A DNA stretch of 22,571 nt from DATEPR01 sp036503065. GTDB lineage: Bacteria > Actinomycetota > Actinomycetes > Mycobacteriales > Pseudonocardiaceae. Shown piece by piece: positions 1 through 7,297 of the stretch; the first letter of the stretch is position 1; each line of letters starts with the position of its first letter. The DNA lies in the NCBI GenBank assembly GCA_036503065.1, contig DASXXM010000560.1:1-22571 (forward strand). Reading direction: 5' to 3'. The notes beneath the pieces were generated by a model. The model was not told the DNA's origin and ran no database searches. It saw only the letters and a list, made by a program, of their open reading frames with translations. The position numbers and the translations under genes are program-made.

Positions 1-1448
1 CCGGGTAGCTCGGTCGCCAGGCCGTGCGGTGTCAGATGTTCGCGGATCTGTTCGGCCAGCGCGGTATGGATGTGCCGGGGGAGCAGTTCGCCCAGCACGA
101 TCGGCATCAACTCCAGGAGGCTGTCGCTGGTCCGGGTGTGACCGGATTCGAGCACGTGGGCCGCGAACCGATTGCCCGTCCACAGCCGTTCGATCATCGC
201 CCGGAGCATGCGGTCGGCCAGGTCGAGCCAGTGCCGCGCGGCGTGCGGTGCGTCGGCGAATTGGGCCAGGGCGCCGAGTTCGCGCATCTGCAGGACCAGA
301 AAGGCCGCCAGGTCGGCGCTCTCCACGACGCCCCCCTCGTCGAAGGTGCTGGCGTTGTCCCAGCCGCTGTCGTTGCCGTGGTGGTAGTGGGCCAGTTCGC
401 TGCCCGGTGCCCGTCGGCACTCCAACCAGTACCGGGTCCAGCGTTCCAGGCCGCGGTAGGTCTCGGTGACCTCCGCCCTCGACAACTCGGGCAGCGTGTG
501 GCGCAGCGCATTCGATGTCCAGCCGTGGATGGGCGGTTTGACGAAGTTGTAGAGCACTTCGGAATGGGTGACCGAGTCCGGCAGCGCACCCGCGCCGTCC
601 TGGTGATCGAACACCAACCGGTACTGATCCCAGGCGAGGCGCGGACGGCCGGCGGCGACGGCCAGGGCGTTGAAGCAGTGGTCCCAGCTCCACACCTTGT
701 CCATCCAGTGTTTCGACATCAGGATGGCGGGCCGGGCGAGCAGTCCGGCCGGTCGCACCGTTGCCGACCACAGCACGTACGCGGCGAGGCCGGCGGCCGG
801 GGTGCGCGCACCGCGCCAGGGTGCGACCGCGTCGAGGAAATCGGCGAACGAGGCCGAGGCCGCGTCGGCCGTCTGCTCGAAGGTCTGGTTCGCGACATAG
901 GGCCGTCGTCCGGTTTCGTACTCCTCCAGCACGAGTTCCCAAGGTTGTGTGTCCGGCATGATCGCCACGCTTCGCGGGGCGCTGCCCAATGCCTGTGTTC
1001 CGGTGGCTTCGGCGATCGATCCCGAGAGCACGGTGACCCGGTATCTGCGTCCGGTCTCGTAACTGGTGAACACGTGGGCTCCGTCCACCGGGTCGCGGTA
1101 CAGGTAGGTGCCGCTGAACGGGGTCAGTACCGGTGCGTCCGCGGCGATGCGCAGGCCCAGGCCGTCGCCGCGCAGCCGTACGGTGTCCGCGGCCGCGTAG
1201 ACCAGGTCGATCCGTGCGGGGCCGTCGATCCAGCTCAACATCGACGGGCACGCGTCGACGCGTGCGTCGGCCCGGCCACCGCGGCGGGTGAGCGGGCGCA
1301 ATGCGAGGACGGCGTGCATGCCCGTCTGGTGCGAGACCAGGTGCAGGTCCTCCTCGGTGCGGCCAAGGCCCGTCACGGGGGATATGCCGAACCAGGATTC
1401 GTGGTAGCTGAAGGGAATGTCCCGCACGTTGAAATGTGGGTCCGTCAT
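1..1448 (-). CDS. GH63-like (MGH1-type) cytoplasmic glycosidase, 3' end cut by the window edge
   Basis: An open frame of 482 codons starts at ATG 1448 and is still open at base 1, so the C-terminus is missing. After an N-terminal beta-rich part (about residues 1-190), an alpha-helical toroid begins. It has motifs seen in GH63 and mannosylglycerate-hydrolase-like enzymes: WSWDHCFNA (253-261), DGAGALPDS (284-292) and HGNDSGWDNAS (357-367). Asp364 in the last motif lies where the general acid of this superfamily is usually found. No signal peptide or lipobox is visible, so it should act in the cytoplasm on an imported oligosaccharide. It is the last visible gene of the importer 1 operon, 55 nt after the second permease. 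The ribosome binding site is weak, and I see no better in-frame start in the gap. The fold family is fairly certain; the exact substrate (alpha-glucoside or other) is not. Confidence 0.8.
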   Translation of the reverse strand, partial: MTDPHFNVRDIPFSYHESWFGISPVTGLGRTEEDLHLVSHQTGMHAVLALRPLTRRGGRADARVDACPSMLSWIDGPARIDLVYAAADTVRLRGDGLGLRIAADAPVLTPFSGTYLYRDPVDGAHVFTSYETGRRYRVTVLSGSIAEATGTQALGSAPRSVAIMPDTQPWELVLEEYETGRRPYVANQTFEQTADAASASFADFLDAVAPWRGARTPAAGLAAYVLWSATVRPAGLLARPAILMSKHWMDKVWSWDHCFNALAVAAGRPRLAWDQYRLVFDHQDGAGALPDSVTHSEVLYNFVKPPIHGWTSNALRHTLPELSRAEVTETYRGLERWTRYWLECRRAPGSELAHYHHGNDSGWDNASTFDEGGVVESADLAAFLVLQMRELGALAQFADAPHAARHWLDLADRMLRAMIERLWTGNRFAAHVLESGHTRTSDSLLELMPIVLGELLPRHIHTALAEQIREHLTPHGLATELP

Positions 1449-1503
1449 GGGGATCCGGCTTTCGTCTGGTGCGCGGACGGTGGGGTGTGACGGCGCGCGT
1501 CGG

Positions 1504-2319
1504 TCAGTCCTTGACGGCTCCCGCGGTGACGCCCGCGGCGACATAGCGCTGGGCGAGGACCAGCAGCGCGGTCGCGGGAATCGAAGCCACGACGGCAGTG
1601 GCCATGATGGCGTTCCACTGCTGGTTGTTGTTGCCGATGTAGTGGTAGATGCCCAGGGTGATCGGCTGGTGGGCACCGCCCGCGTCGAGCGTGCTGGCGA
1701 AGACGAAGTCGGACCAGGCCCACAGAAACGTGAACAGCGAGACGGTGACGGTCGCGTTGCGGCTCATCGGCAGCACGATGGACCAGAACGTGCGCAGCGA
1801 GCCGGCGCCGTCGGTCCTGGCGGCCTGCATGAGTTCCTCCGGGATGCCGGACATGAACGCGGTGAACACCAGCACCCCGAAGGGCACCGCGATCGTGGAG
1901 TCGGCGACGACGAGGCCCGGCAGGGTGTTGATCAGCCGGGTGGCCAGCAGGATCGCGTAGAAGCCCATCGCCATGATGATCCCGGGGATCATCTGGGCGA
2001 CCAGCAGCACGAAACCGAGCACCTGGCCGCCTCGGGGGCGCAGCTTGGCCAGTGAGTATCCGGCGGGCGCGGACAGCGCGATGGTGAGGGCGACGGTGGC
2101 CAGGCCGACCAGCAGGCTGGTACCCAGATACGGTAGCTGTTGGTCGATCACGGCGCGGTACCCGACAAGCGTCCCGTGCAACGGGAACCAGTTCGGCGGG
2201 CTCCTGCGCATGTCCGTGTCGCGGGTGAGGGATTCGTTGATCATCCAGTAGACCGGGAACAGCATCAGGGCGGTCAGCAGCAGGCCGACGACGGTCTGCC
2301 ACCACGTCCGGGTACGCAT
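1504..2319 (-). CDS. ABC sugar importer 1, inner-membrane permease (CUT1, MalG type)
   Basis: A 271-residue membrane protein with about six hydrophobic segments, the first at residues 8-27. The cytoplasmic EAA loop that docks the ATPase is at about 162-185 (QAARTDGAG, then IVLP). Length and the C-terminal end match MalG-type permeases of carbohydrate uptake family 1. Its ATG overlaps the stop of the preceding permease as TGATG (2321-2317), so the two are translationally coupled. The frame is open much further upstream, but that part only shadows the partner permease; the overlap start gives a normal family length. With the preceding permease and lipoprotein it forms an importer for a mono- or oligosaccharide. 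No ATPase gene is present in the window. Confidence 0.92.
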   Translation of the reverse strand: MRTRTWWQTVVGLLLTALMLFPVYWMINESLTRDTDMRRSPPNWFPLHGTLVGYRAVIDQQLPYLGTSLLVGLATVALTIALSAPAGYSLAKLRPRGGQVLGFVLLVAQMIPGIIMAMGFYAILLATRLINTLPGLVVADSTIAVPFGVLVFTAFMSGIPEELMQAARTDGAGSLRTFWSIVLPMSRNATVTVSLFTFLWAWSDFVFASTLDAGGAHQPITLGIYHYIGNNNQQWNAIMATAVVASIPATALLVLAQRYVAAGVTAGAVKD

Positions 2320-3287
2320 CAGGCCGCCCGCGCCGCACGCTGGGCGCGGATGTAGATCAGGCCGAAGGCCAGGGCGATGACGACCAGCAGGTTGCCCACC
2401 GCGGCGCCCGGCCCGAACTCGGGCAGCAGGTTGCCGAACCCGAGACGGTAGGACCAGGTGGCCAACGTGGTGGAGGAGTCGACCGGCCCACCTCGTGTCA
2501 TGATCCAGATGATGTCGATGACCTTCAGGGTGTAGATCAGCCCGAGCAGGAGGGTGATCGCGGCGACGGGACGCAGCAGCGGCAACGTGATGTGGCGCAA
2601 GCGCTGCCACCGGCCGGCACCGTCGATGGCGGCGGCCTCGTAGAGGGTGGTCGGGATGGCTTGCAGGCCGCTGTAGAGCAGCACCAGGTTGAACGGGATC
2701 CCGATCCAGACGTTCGCGATGATCACCGCGATCAGGGACCAGCGTGGTGAGGTCAGCCAGTCCACCGGCCCGATGCCCAGCAGGTGGAGTCCGTAGTCGA
2801 CCACGCCGGAGTCGCTGTTGAGCAGCCACGACCAGGTCGACGCCGACACGATCAGCGGCAGCAGCCAGGGCACCAGGAACAGCGCCCGCAGCGTCACCGA
2901 CAGGCGGAAGTGCTGGTGGAAGAACACCGCCAACGCCATACCGGCGGCGAACTGGCAGACCAGCGACGCCCCGGTGAAGATCACCGTGTGCAGCAGGGCG
3001 GGCAGGAAGGTGGGGGAGTCCAGGACCGTTCGATAGTTGCCGAGGCCCGCGAACGGAGCGCCGCCGTGCACGAACGACGCGACGTCGTAGTCGCGCAGGC
3101 TCAGGTCGAGGTTCTCGTACAACGGATAGGCGTAGAACAGCCCGAGATACACCGTGACCGGCGCGAGGAACGCCCAGGCCGCCCACTGCGTCGAGCGCGG
3201 CCGCACGGGACGCGGCGGGCGGCGTTGCTCGGTGTCCGGGAGACGGGTGCGTGCGTCCCCGGGAATCGTGCGTGTCGCGTTGTTCAT
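2319..3287 (-). CDS. ABC sugar importer 1, inner-membrane permease (CUT1, MalF type)
   Basis: A 322-residue permease with a charged proline/arginine-rich N-terminal tail (1-35), then a first membrane helix at about 36-56 and further helices to the C-terminus. The EAA loop is at 217-240 (YEAAAIDGAG, then ITLPLLRP). The extended N-terminus and length fit MalF-type subunits. The start ATG 3287 lies 8 nt after the stop of the solute-binding protein gene. There is no strong ribosome binding site, so expression probably depends on coupling. The first residues MNNATR echo MNNSTR of the upstream gene. The frame continues upstream but only as a shadow of the binding-protein gene. Confidence 0.92.
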   Translation of the reverse strand: MNNATRTIPGDARTRLPDTEQRRPPRPVRPRSTQWAAWAFLAPVTVYLGLFYAYPLYENLDLSLRDYDVASFVHGGAPFAGLGNYRTVLDSPTFLPALLHTVIFTGASLVCQFAAGMALAVFFHQHFRLSVTLRALFLVPWLLPLIVSASTWSWLLNSDSGVVDYGLHLLGIGPVDWLTSPRWSLIAVIIANVWIGIPFNLVLLYSGLQAIPTTLYEAAAIDGAGRWQRLRHITLPLLRPVAAITLLLGLIYTLKVIDIIWIMTRGGPVDSSTTLATWSYRLGFGNLLPEFGPGAAVGNLLVVIALAFGLIYIRAQRAARAA

Positions 3288-3295
3288 GGTGTTGG

Positions 3296-4525
3296 TCAGC
3301 CGGCCGCCTTCTGGGCAGCCGCCAGGGCGTTCTGCGGGCTGGCGGAACCGGACAGGGCGGCCTGCACGGCTGTCCAGAGCTGCTGGGAGATCTTCGGGTA
3401 CTTCGTGCCCAGGTTGTCGCTGGTGCGGCCCTTGGCGGCATGTACCGCGGTTATCCAGGTGGCGAGATCCGGGGTGGTGGCGACTTGCTTGTGCTGCACG
3501 GTTTCGCTCGCCCCGACATAGGTGAGCGTGGTGTCGGTGGCGTAGGCGTTGTCGGCTTTCGTCAGGCAGGCGACCAGCTTCTGGTCGGTCGCGTAGCGTG
3601 CGGTGTCCGACCGCGCCGGCACGGTCACGAACTCGCCGCCGGTCGGGGCGGGTGCGGTGCCGCCGTTCATCGCGGGGATCGGGATGATCCCGTACGGGAA
3701 GCCGGCCTTCTTGGCGTTGTCCAGTTGCCAGGTGCCGTTCTCGGCGAAGGCGAACTGGCCGGTGGCGAACTCCTGCCAGCTCGTGGTCTGCGTGTCGTTG
3801 ATCGCCGAGTTGGGCGCGTAACCGTTCTTGAGCCAGCCGGTCCACAGCGCCAGCGCGTCGACGGCTCGCGGCGAGGACAGGTCGGTCAGGTTCGCGCCGG
3901 CGCCCCAGAACCAGGGCAGGAACTGGAAGCTGCCCTCCTCGGTGCCGATGGCCGACAAGGCGATGCCCTTCTTGCCCGCTGCCTTGACCTTCGCCAGCGC
4001 CGCGGTCAGCGCGGCCCAGTCCGTTATCGACGCCGGCGCCACCCCGGCGGCCTGCAGGATGCTCGTGTTGTAGTAAAGGGCGAGCGTGTTGGCCCCGATC
4101 GGGATGCCGTAGGTCTTCCCGTTCAACTGTCCCGCGGCCAGCAGGTTGGCTTCGACCGCCGACGTGTCGGCCTTCGTGGTGCCGGTGTCGGTGAGGACCC
4201 CGGCCTGGGCGAGTGTGGAGACCACCGGGTTGTCCACGATCAGTACGTCCGGCGCGTTGCCCTGCTGTGCGGCCAGCAGCACCTTGCCGGTGAGGCCGGT
4301 GGTGTCGAACGCGGTCCGTTGGACGGTGACCCCGCTGTCCGTGCCGCACCGTTCCAGCAGCCGCACCCAGGCCGAACCGTTGTCGAACTGCGGGTACGGA
4401 TCCCAGACGGTGTAGGTGCCCGACGCGGCGGGCGCCGAGGTGGACGAGCAGGCGCTCGCGGCACCGGCCAGCGCGAGTGCCAGTCCGATGGTCGCCACAC
4501 GCCATGGCCGGGTGCTGTTGTTCAT
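3296..4525 (-). CDS. ABC sugar importer 1, extracellular solute-binding lipoprotein
   Basis: A 409-residue family 1 extracellular solute-binding protein. A short charged start (MNNSTRPWR) is followed by a hydrophobic stretch and a lipobox-like AASAC, giving Cys26 as the likely lipidated residue. The mature part begins TYTVWDPYPQFDNGS, a typical first strand of the family. It should capture an oligosaccharide outside the membrane and pass it to the two permeases encoded next. I chose ATG 4525 over an in-frame start at 4570 because it gives a proper lipoprotein signal and has GAGGG just upstream. The 4570 start would also lie inside the promoter. The promoter region carries two copies of a palindrome also found in front of the divergent lacI-type gene, so repression by that regulator is likely. 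Confidence 0.93.
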   Translation of the reverse strand: MNNSTRPWRVATIGLALALAGAASACSSTSAPAASGTYTVWDPYPQFDNGSAWVRLLERCGTDSGVTVQRTAFDTTGLTGKVLLAAQQGNAPDVLIVDNPVVSTLAQAGVLTDTGTTKADTSAVEANLLAAGQLNGKTYGIPIGANTLALYYNTSILQAAGVAPASITDWAALTAALAKVKAAGKKGIALSAIGTEEGSFQFLPWFWGAGANLTDLSSPRAVDALALWTGWLKNGYAPNSAINDTQTTSWQEFATGQFAFAENGTWQLDNAKKAGFPYGIIPIPAMNGGTAPAPTGGEFVTVPARSDTARYATDQKLVACLTKADNAYATDTTLTYVGASETVQHKQVATTPDLATWITAVHAAKGRTSDNLGTKYPKISQQLWTAVQAALSGSASPQNALAAAQKAAG

Positions 4526-4536
4526 GGTCCCTCGAT

Positions 4537-4561
4537 CGAATCGATTCGCGCAATCGGTTCG
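4537..4561. promoter_or_regulatory. Tandem LacI-type operators in front of importer 1
   Basis: CGAATCGATTCG (4537-4548) is a perfect 12-bp palindrome, followed one base later by the related GCAATCGGTTCG (4550-4561). The second site shares 12 identical bases (AATCGGTTCGAC, 4552-4563) with the operator in front of lacI (4658-4669). On the minus strand these sites cover the expected transcription start and early leader of the importer operon, a classic repressor position. That they are operators is inferred; the symmetry and repetition are directly visible. Confidence 0.72.
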
Positions 4562-4565
4562 ACAG

Positions 4566-4595
4566 ACCATAGAGCCCGGCTCCGGTGGCGGTCAA
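4566..4595 (-). promoter_or_regulatory. Candidate sigma-70 promoter of the importer 1 operon
   Basis: Read on the minus strand, TTGACC (4595-4590) is followed after 18 bases by TATGGT (4571-4566), a fair -35/-10 pair. The predicted start is near 4559, inside the tandem operator. The box CATTGACC is also found in the promoter of the distant plus-strand operon at 19835-19842. Confidence 0.5.
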
Positions 4596-4612
4596 TGCAC
4601 ATCGCGACCGGA

Positions 4613-4642
4613 TTGCCCAGGTGATGGCGCGATGGCTACACT
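4613..4642 (+). promoter_or_regulatory. Candidate promoter of the lacI-type gene
   Basis: TTGCCC (4613-4618), 18 bases, then TACACT (4637-4642). The predicted start is close to 4649, and the operator copy at 4656-4667 lies immediately downstream. This fits autorepression. Confidence 0.42.
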
Positions 4643-4655
4643 GCGCTGCATCAGA

Positions 4656-4667
4656 CGAATCGGTTCG
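4656..4667. promoter_or_regulatory. LacI-type operator in front of the repressor gene
   Basis: CGAATCGGTTCG differs by one base from the perfect palindrome at 4537-4548 and at 19885-19896. It sits between the candidate -10 box and the repressor start codon at 4703, which suggests autoregulation. Confidence 0.65.
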
Positions 4668-4702
4668 ACTGTGCTCGCGGTCGACCAGCGCCAGGGAGAT
4701 CG

Positions 4703-5728
4703 ATGAACATCGGGGAGATCGCCCGTCGCTCGGGGGTGTCGCGCAGCACGGTGTCGTATGCGCTGTCCGGCAAGCGTGCGGTCTCCGAGTCGACCCGGCG
4801 GCGCATCCAGGATGTCATCGACGAGTCGGGCTATCGCCCCAACGCCGCGGCGCGCGCGCTCAAGGAAGGCCGCACCCGCGCGCTCGGGCTGGTGATACCT
4901 CCGGCCGCGGGACGGCTGACCTTCATGCAGCTCGAGTTCGTGGCCAGCGTCATGGATGCCGCCGGCCGTGCGGACCTTGACGTGCTGCTGTCGCCCTCCG
5001 GCGGCGAGCACGACCGTTCCTTCGAACGGATCGTCGTCGGACGTCGGGTGGACGGGGTGATCCTGATGGAGATCCGTCTTGACGATCCCCGCGTCACCAG
5101 GGCGCAGAGTGCCGGCATGCCCTTCGTCACGATCGGGCGCACCGGCCGGCCGTACGGAATGTGCTGGGTCGACGTGGACTACGCGACCCTCATCGGCCGC
5201 TGCGTCGACCACCTGGCGGACCTCGGCCACCGCCACATCGCGTTGATCAACCGTGCCACCGAACTCGTCGCGGCCGGTTACGGCCCTGGGCACCGGGCGC
5301 GTGAAGGTTTCGCGGAGGCCGTCGGCCGGCGCGGCGTCCTGGGCGCCGAGTTCTGCTGCGCCGACGACGCCCAGGCCGGCGAGGCCTGCGTCGAGGAGAT
5401 CGTGCGTGCCCATCCCGACATCACCGCGGTCGCCACGATCAACGAGGCGGCGCTGCCCGGGGTCCAGCGGGCGATCGAGCGCGCGGGCCTGGCGATTCCC
5501 GGCCAGTTCTCCATCACCGGAGTCGTCGCGCGGCACTGGGCGGAGCAGTTCCACCCCCAACTCACCGCGGCCGACGTGCCGGCGATGGACATGGGGGCGA
5601 CAGCCGTGGAATTCCTCATCGAACACATCGCGGAGCCCGACGCCCCGCCCAAACAGAAGCTGCTGGTACCCCCCATCTCGCTGCGGAGCAGCACGGGCCC
5701 GGTCGCGGTCCGGCATTCGTCCCGGTAG
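4703..5728 (+). CDS. LacI/GalR-family transcriptional repressor
   Basis: A 341-residue regulator, the normal length of the family. The N-terminal helix-turn-helix is at residues 3-25 (IGEIARRSGVSRSTVSYALSG). It is followed by the hinge region around YRPNAAARAL (44-53) and a periplasmic-binding-protein-like sugar-sensing domain from about residue 60 (ALGLVIPP). ATG 4703 is supported by GGGAG at 4694-4698. The gene is divergent from importer 1, and the intergenic region carries three related palindromes, so it most likely represses both that operon and itself and is released by an imported sugar. A perfect copy of the same palindrome lies near 19.89 kb, so the GH-A/GH54 operon is probably in the same regulon. 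The inducer cannot be told from sequence. Confidence 0.93.
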   Translation: MNIGEIARRSGVSRSTVSYALSGKRAVSESTRRRIQDVIDESGYRPNAAARALKEGRTRALGLVIPPAAGRLTFMQLEFVASVMDAAGRADLDVLLSPSGGEHDRSFERIVVGRRVDGVILMEIRLDDPRVTRAQSAGMPFVTIGRTGRPYGMCWVDVDYATLIGRCVDHLADLGHRHIALINRATELVAAGYGPGHRAREGFAEAVGRRGVLGAEFCCADDAQAGEACVEEIVRAHPDITAVATINEAALPGVQRAIERAGLAIPGQFSITGVVARHWAEQFHPQLTAADVPAMDMGATAVEFLIEHIAEPDAPPKQKLLVPPISLRSSTGPVAVRHSSR

Positions 5729-5757
5729 GACGGTCCTGTGGCGTCACAGGACCGTCC
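5728..5757. terminator. Bidirectional hairpin terminator between lacI-type gene and GH10 xylanase gene
   Basis: GGACGGTCCTGTG (5728-5740) pairs perfectly with CACAGGACCGTCC (5745-5757) around a 4-base loop (GCGT). It begins at the last base of the regulator stop codon and lies 16 bases from the stop of the convergent xylanase gene, so it can end both transcripts. There is no clear U-tract, as is common in actinomycetes. Confidence 0.8.
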
Positions 5758-5773
5758 CACCGGCAGGATTGCG

Positions 5774-7243
5774 CTAACCGATGGTCCATCGCTGGTTGGG
5801 TTGGCCGCTGCAGGTCCACAGCTGCACCGGGGTGCCGTTGGCGGTGCCGGCGCCGGAGACGTCCAGGCACAGTCCGGACTGGACGCCGGTGATGGATCCG
5901 TTGGCGTTGAGTTGCCATTGTTGGTTGGCTTGGCCGTTGCAGGTCCAGACATCCACCTTGGTGCCAGGACTCGTGCCCTGGCCGAAAGCGTCAAGGCAGA
6001 GGGTGTTGCTGCCACCGTAGACGGTGAGCTGGTTGCCCGAGTGCGTCCATTGTTGGTTGGTTCCGCCGCTGCAGTCCCAGATCTGGAGCAGGGTACCCGG
6101 AGTGGTGCTGGCGCCGGTGACGTCAAGGCACCTACCGGCGCCGACAGCATGCACCGCGCCGCCCGTGCCGCCGCCGCTGCCGGAGCCGCCCAGAGCCGAC
6201 GCCGCGGCATTGAAGGCGGGCTTGGGCTGGTCGTTGTTGTCGTACATGGTCGCCGCGCCGAAACCGGGGAAAGCGCCCGGGATCCAGGAATGGGCGTCGT
6301 CGACACCCCACTGCGAGACCCCAACACAGCGGGAGACCGCAAGGCAGTCCGAGACGACCCGGCCGAAGTCGGTGGCCTGCTGTTGCAGGTTGCCGCCGCT
6401 GGCCGGCAGTTGGATGCGGTCGTCGAGTTCGGTGACCGCGACGTCCAGGCCGAGGTTGGCGAAGCGCTGCATGTTCGCCTGCATGTCCGAGGGCACCTGG
6501 CCCAGGATGAAGTGGCTTTCCAGGCCGATGCCGCCCAGCGGCACGCCCTGCGACAGCAACTGTTGGGCCAGCGAGAACATCGCGTTGCTCTTGGCGTTCT
6601 CGCCCTCGATGTTGAAGTCGTTGAGGTACAGCTTGGCGTTCGGGTCGGCGGCGTGCGCCGTGCGCAGCGCGTCGGCGAGGTAGCCTGCGCCCATGGCGTT
6701 GGTGAACGCGTCCTGCCGCAACGAGCCGTTCTCGTTGAACGGTTCGTTGACCACGTCCCACGCGAAGATCTTGCCCTTGTAGTGCGTGGCCTCGGTGGTG
6801 ATGTGGGTTTCCATCGCGCCCTGCACCTGGTTGGCGGGCAGGTTGCTCACCCAGGACGGCAGTTGGGAATGCCAGACCAGGTTGTGACCGCGCACCCGCA
6901 TGCCGTGTGCCTGGGCGAAGGACACGATCTGGTCGCCCGGTCCGAAATTGAAGGACCCGTTCGACGGTTCCGTGGTGTCCCACTTCATCTCGTTGCCGGG
7001 GGTGACCATGTCGAACTGGGCGCCGGCAATGCTGGTCTCGCCGCCAACGCCCAGATCACCCCCGGTCAGCTCGGTACCGATATAGCGGCCTTTGGCCTCG
7101 GCGAGCCCACGCAGCGTGGTTGCCGCGTGCGCGGGCATGGCCATCGTGGTCGCCGCGATCGTGGCTGCCACCAGTGCGAGTGCGGCGGCCACGGGGAAAC
7201 CGCGCGGTCGCGCGCCCGGTGGCCTGATCGAGGTGTTTCCCAT
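5774..7243 (-). CDS. Secreted GH10 endo-1,4-beta-xylanase with C-terminal CBM13
   Basis: A 489-residue secreted enzyme that cleaves internal beta-1,4-xylosyl bonds of xylan. A Sec signal peptide covers residues 1-40, ending AMPAHA. The GH10 barrel spans about 42-350, with the hallmark substrate motif GHNLVWHSQ (119-127), the acid/base Glu167 in DVVNEPF and the nucleophile Glu272 in VTELD. A glycine/serine linker (352-362) leads to a three-repeat ricin-type CBM13 (about 362-489) with repeated CLD and QQW motifs. ATG 7243 is preferred over an in-frame TTG at 7255 because GGAGG and GAGGA lie upstream of it at usable distance, whereas GGAGG touches the TTG. It follows the GH29 gene by 54 nt with no hairpin between, so the two are probably cotranscribed. 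The CBM13 is close in sequence to those of the GH54 and GH141-like neighbours. Confidence 0.96.
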   Translation of the reverse strand: MGNTSIRPPGARPRGFPVAAALALVAATIAATTMAMPAHAATTLRGLAEAKGRYIGTELTGGDLGVGGETSIAGAQFDMVTPGNEMKWDTTEPSNGSFNFGPGDQIVSFAQAHGMRVRGHNLVWHSQLPSWVSNLPANQVQGAMETHITTEATHYKGKIFAWDVVNEPFNENGSLRQDAFTNAMGAGYLADALRTAHAADPNAKLYLNDFNIEGENAKSNAMFSLAQQLLSQGVPLGGIGLESHFILGQVPSDMQANMQRFANLGLDVAVTELDDRIQLPASGGNLQQQATDFGRVVSDCLAVSRCVGVSQWGVDDAHSWIPGAFPGFGAATMYDNNDQPKPAFNAAASALGGSGSGGGTGGAVHAVGAGRCLDVTGASTTPGTLLQIWDCSGGTNQQWTHSGNQLTVYGGSNTLCLDAFGQGTSPGTKVDVWTCNGQANQQWQLNANGSITGVQSGLCLDVSGAGTANGTPVQLWTCSGQPNQRWTIG

Positions 7244-7297
7244 AGCTGTCCTCAACCTCCGTTGGTTGATTCGACGATGAGGTTTGCGCCGCCGACG

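Noticed and set aside
24..1490. Long plus-strand open frame of 488 codons opposite the GH63-like gene
   Set aside because: It is a complementary-strand shadow caused by high GC: its protein has no domain sense, whereas the minus frame carries clear glycosidase motifs.
1504..3441. 645-codon frame suggesting a fused double permease
   Set aside because: The upstream half is the first permease read out of frame. The real second permease starts at 2319 with a TGATG overlap.
2319..4595. 758-codon frame suggesting a fusion of binding protein and permease
   Set aside because: Only the last 322 codons are a real permease. The rest is the binding-protein gene read in the wrong frame.
7263..7280. Possible LacI-type site (GATTCGACGATG) upstream of the GH10 gene
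   Set aside because: It is not symmetric and shares only a short run with the real palindromes.
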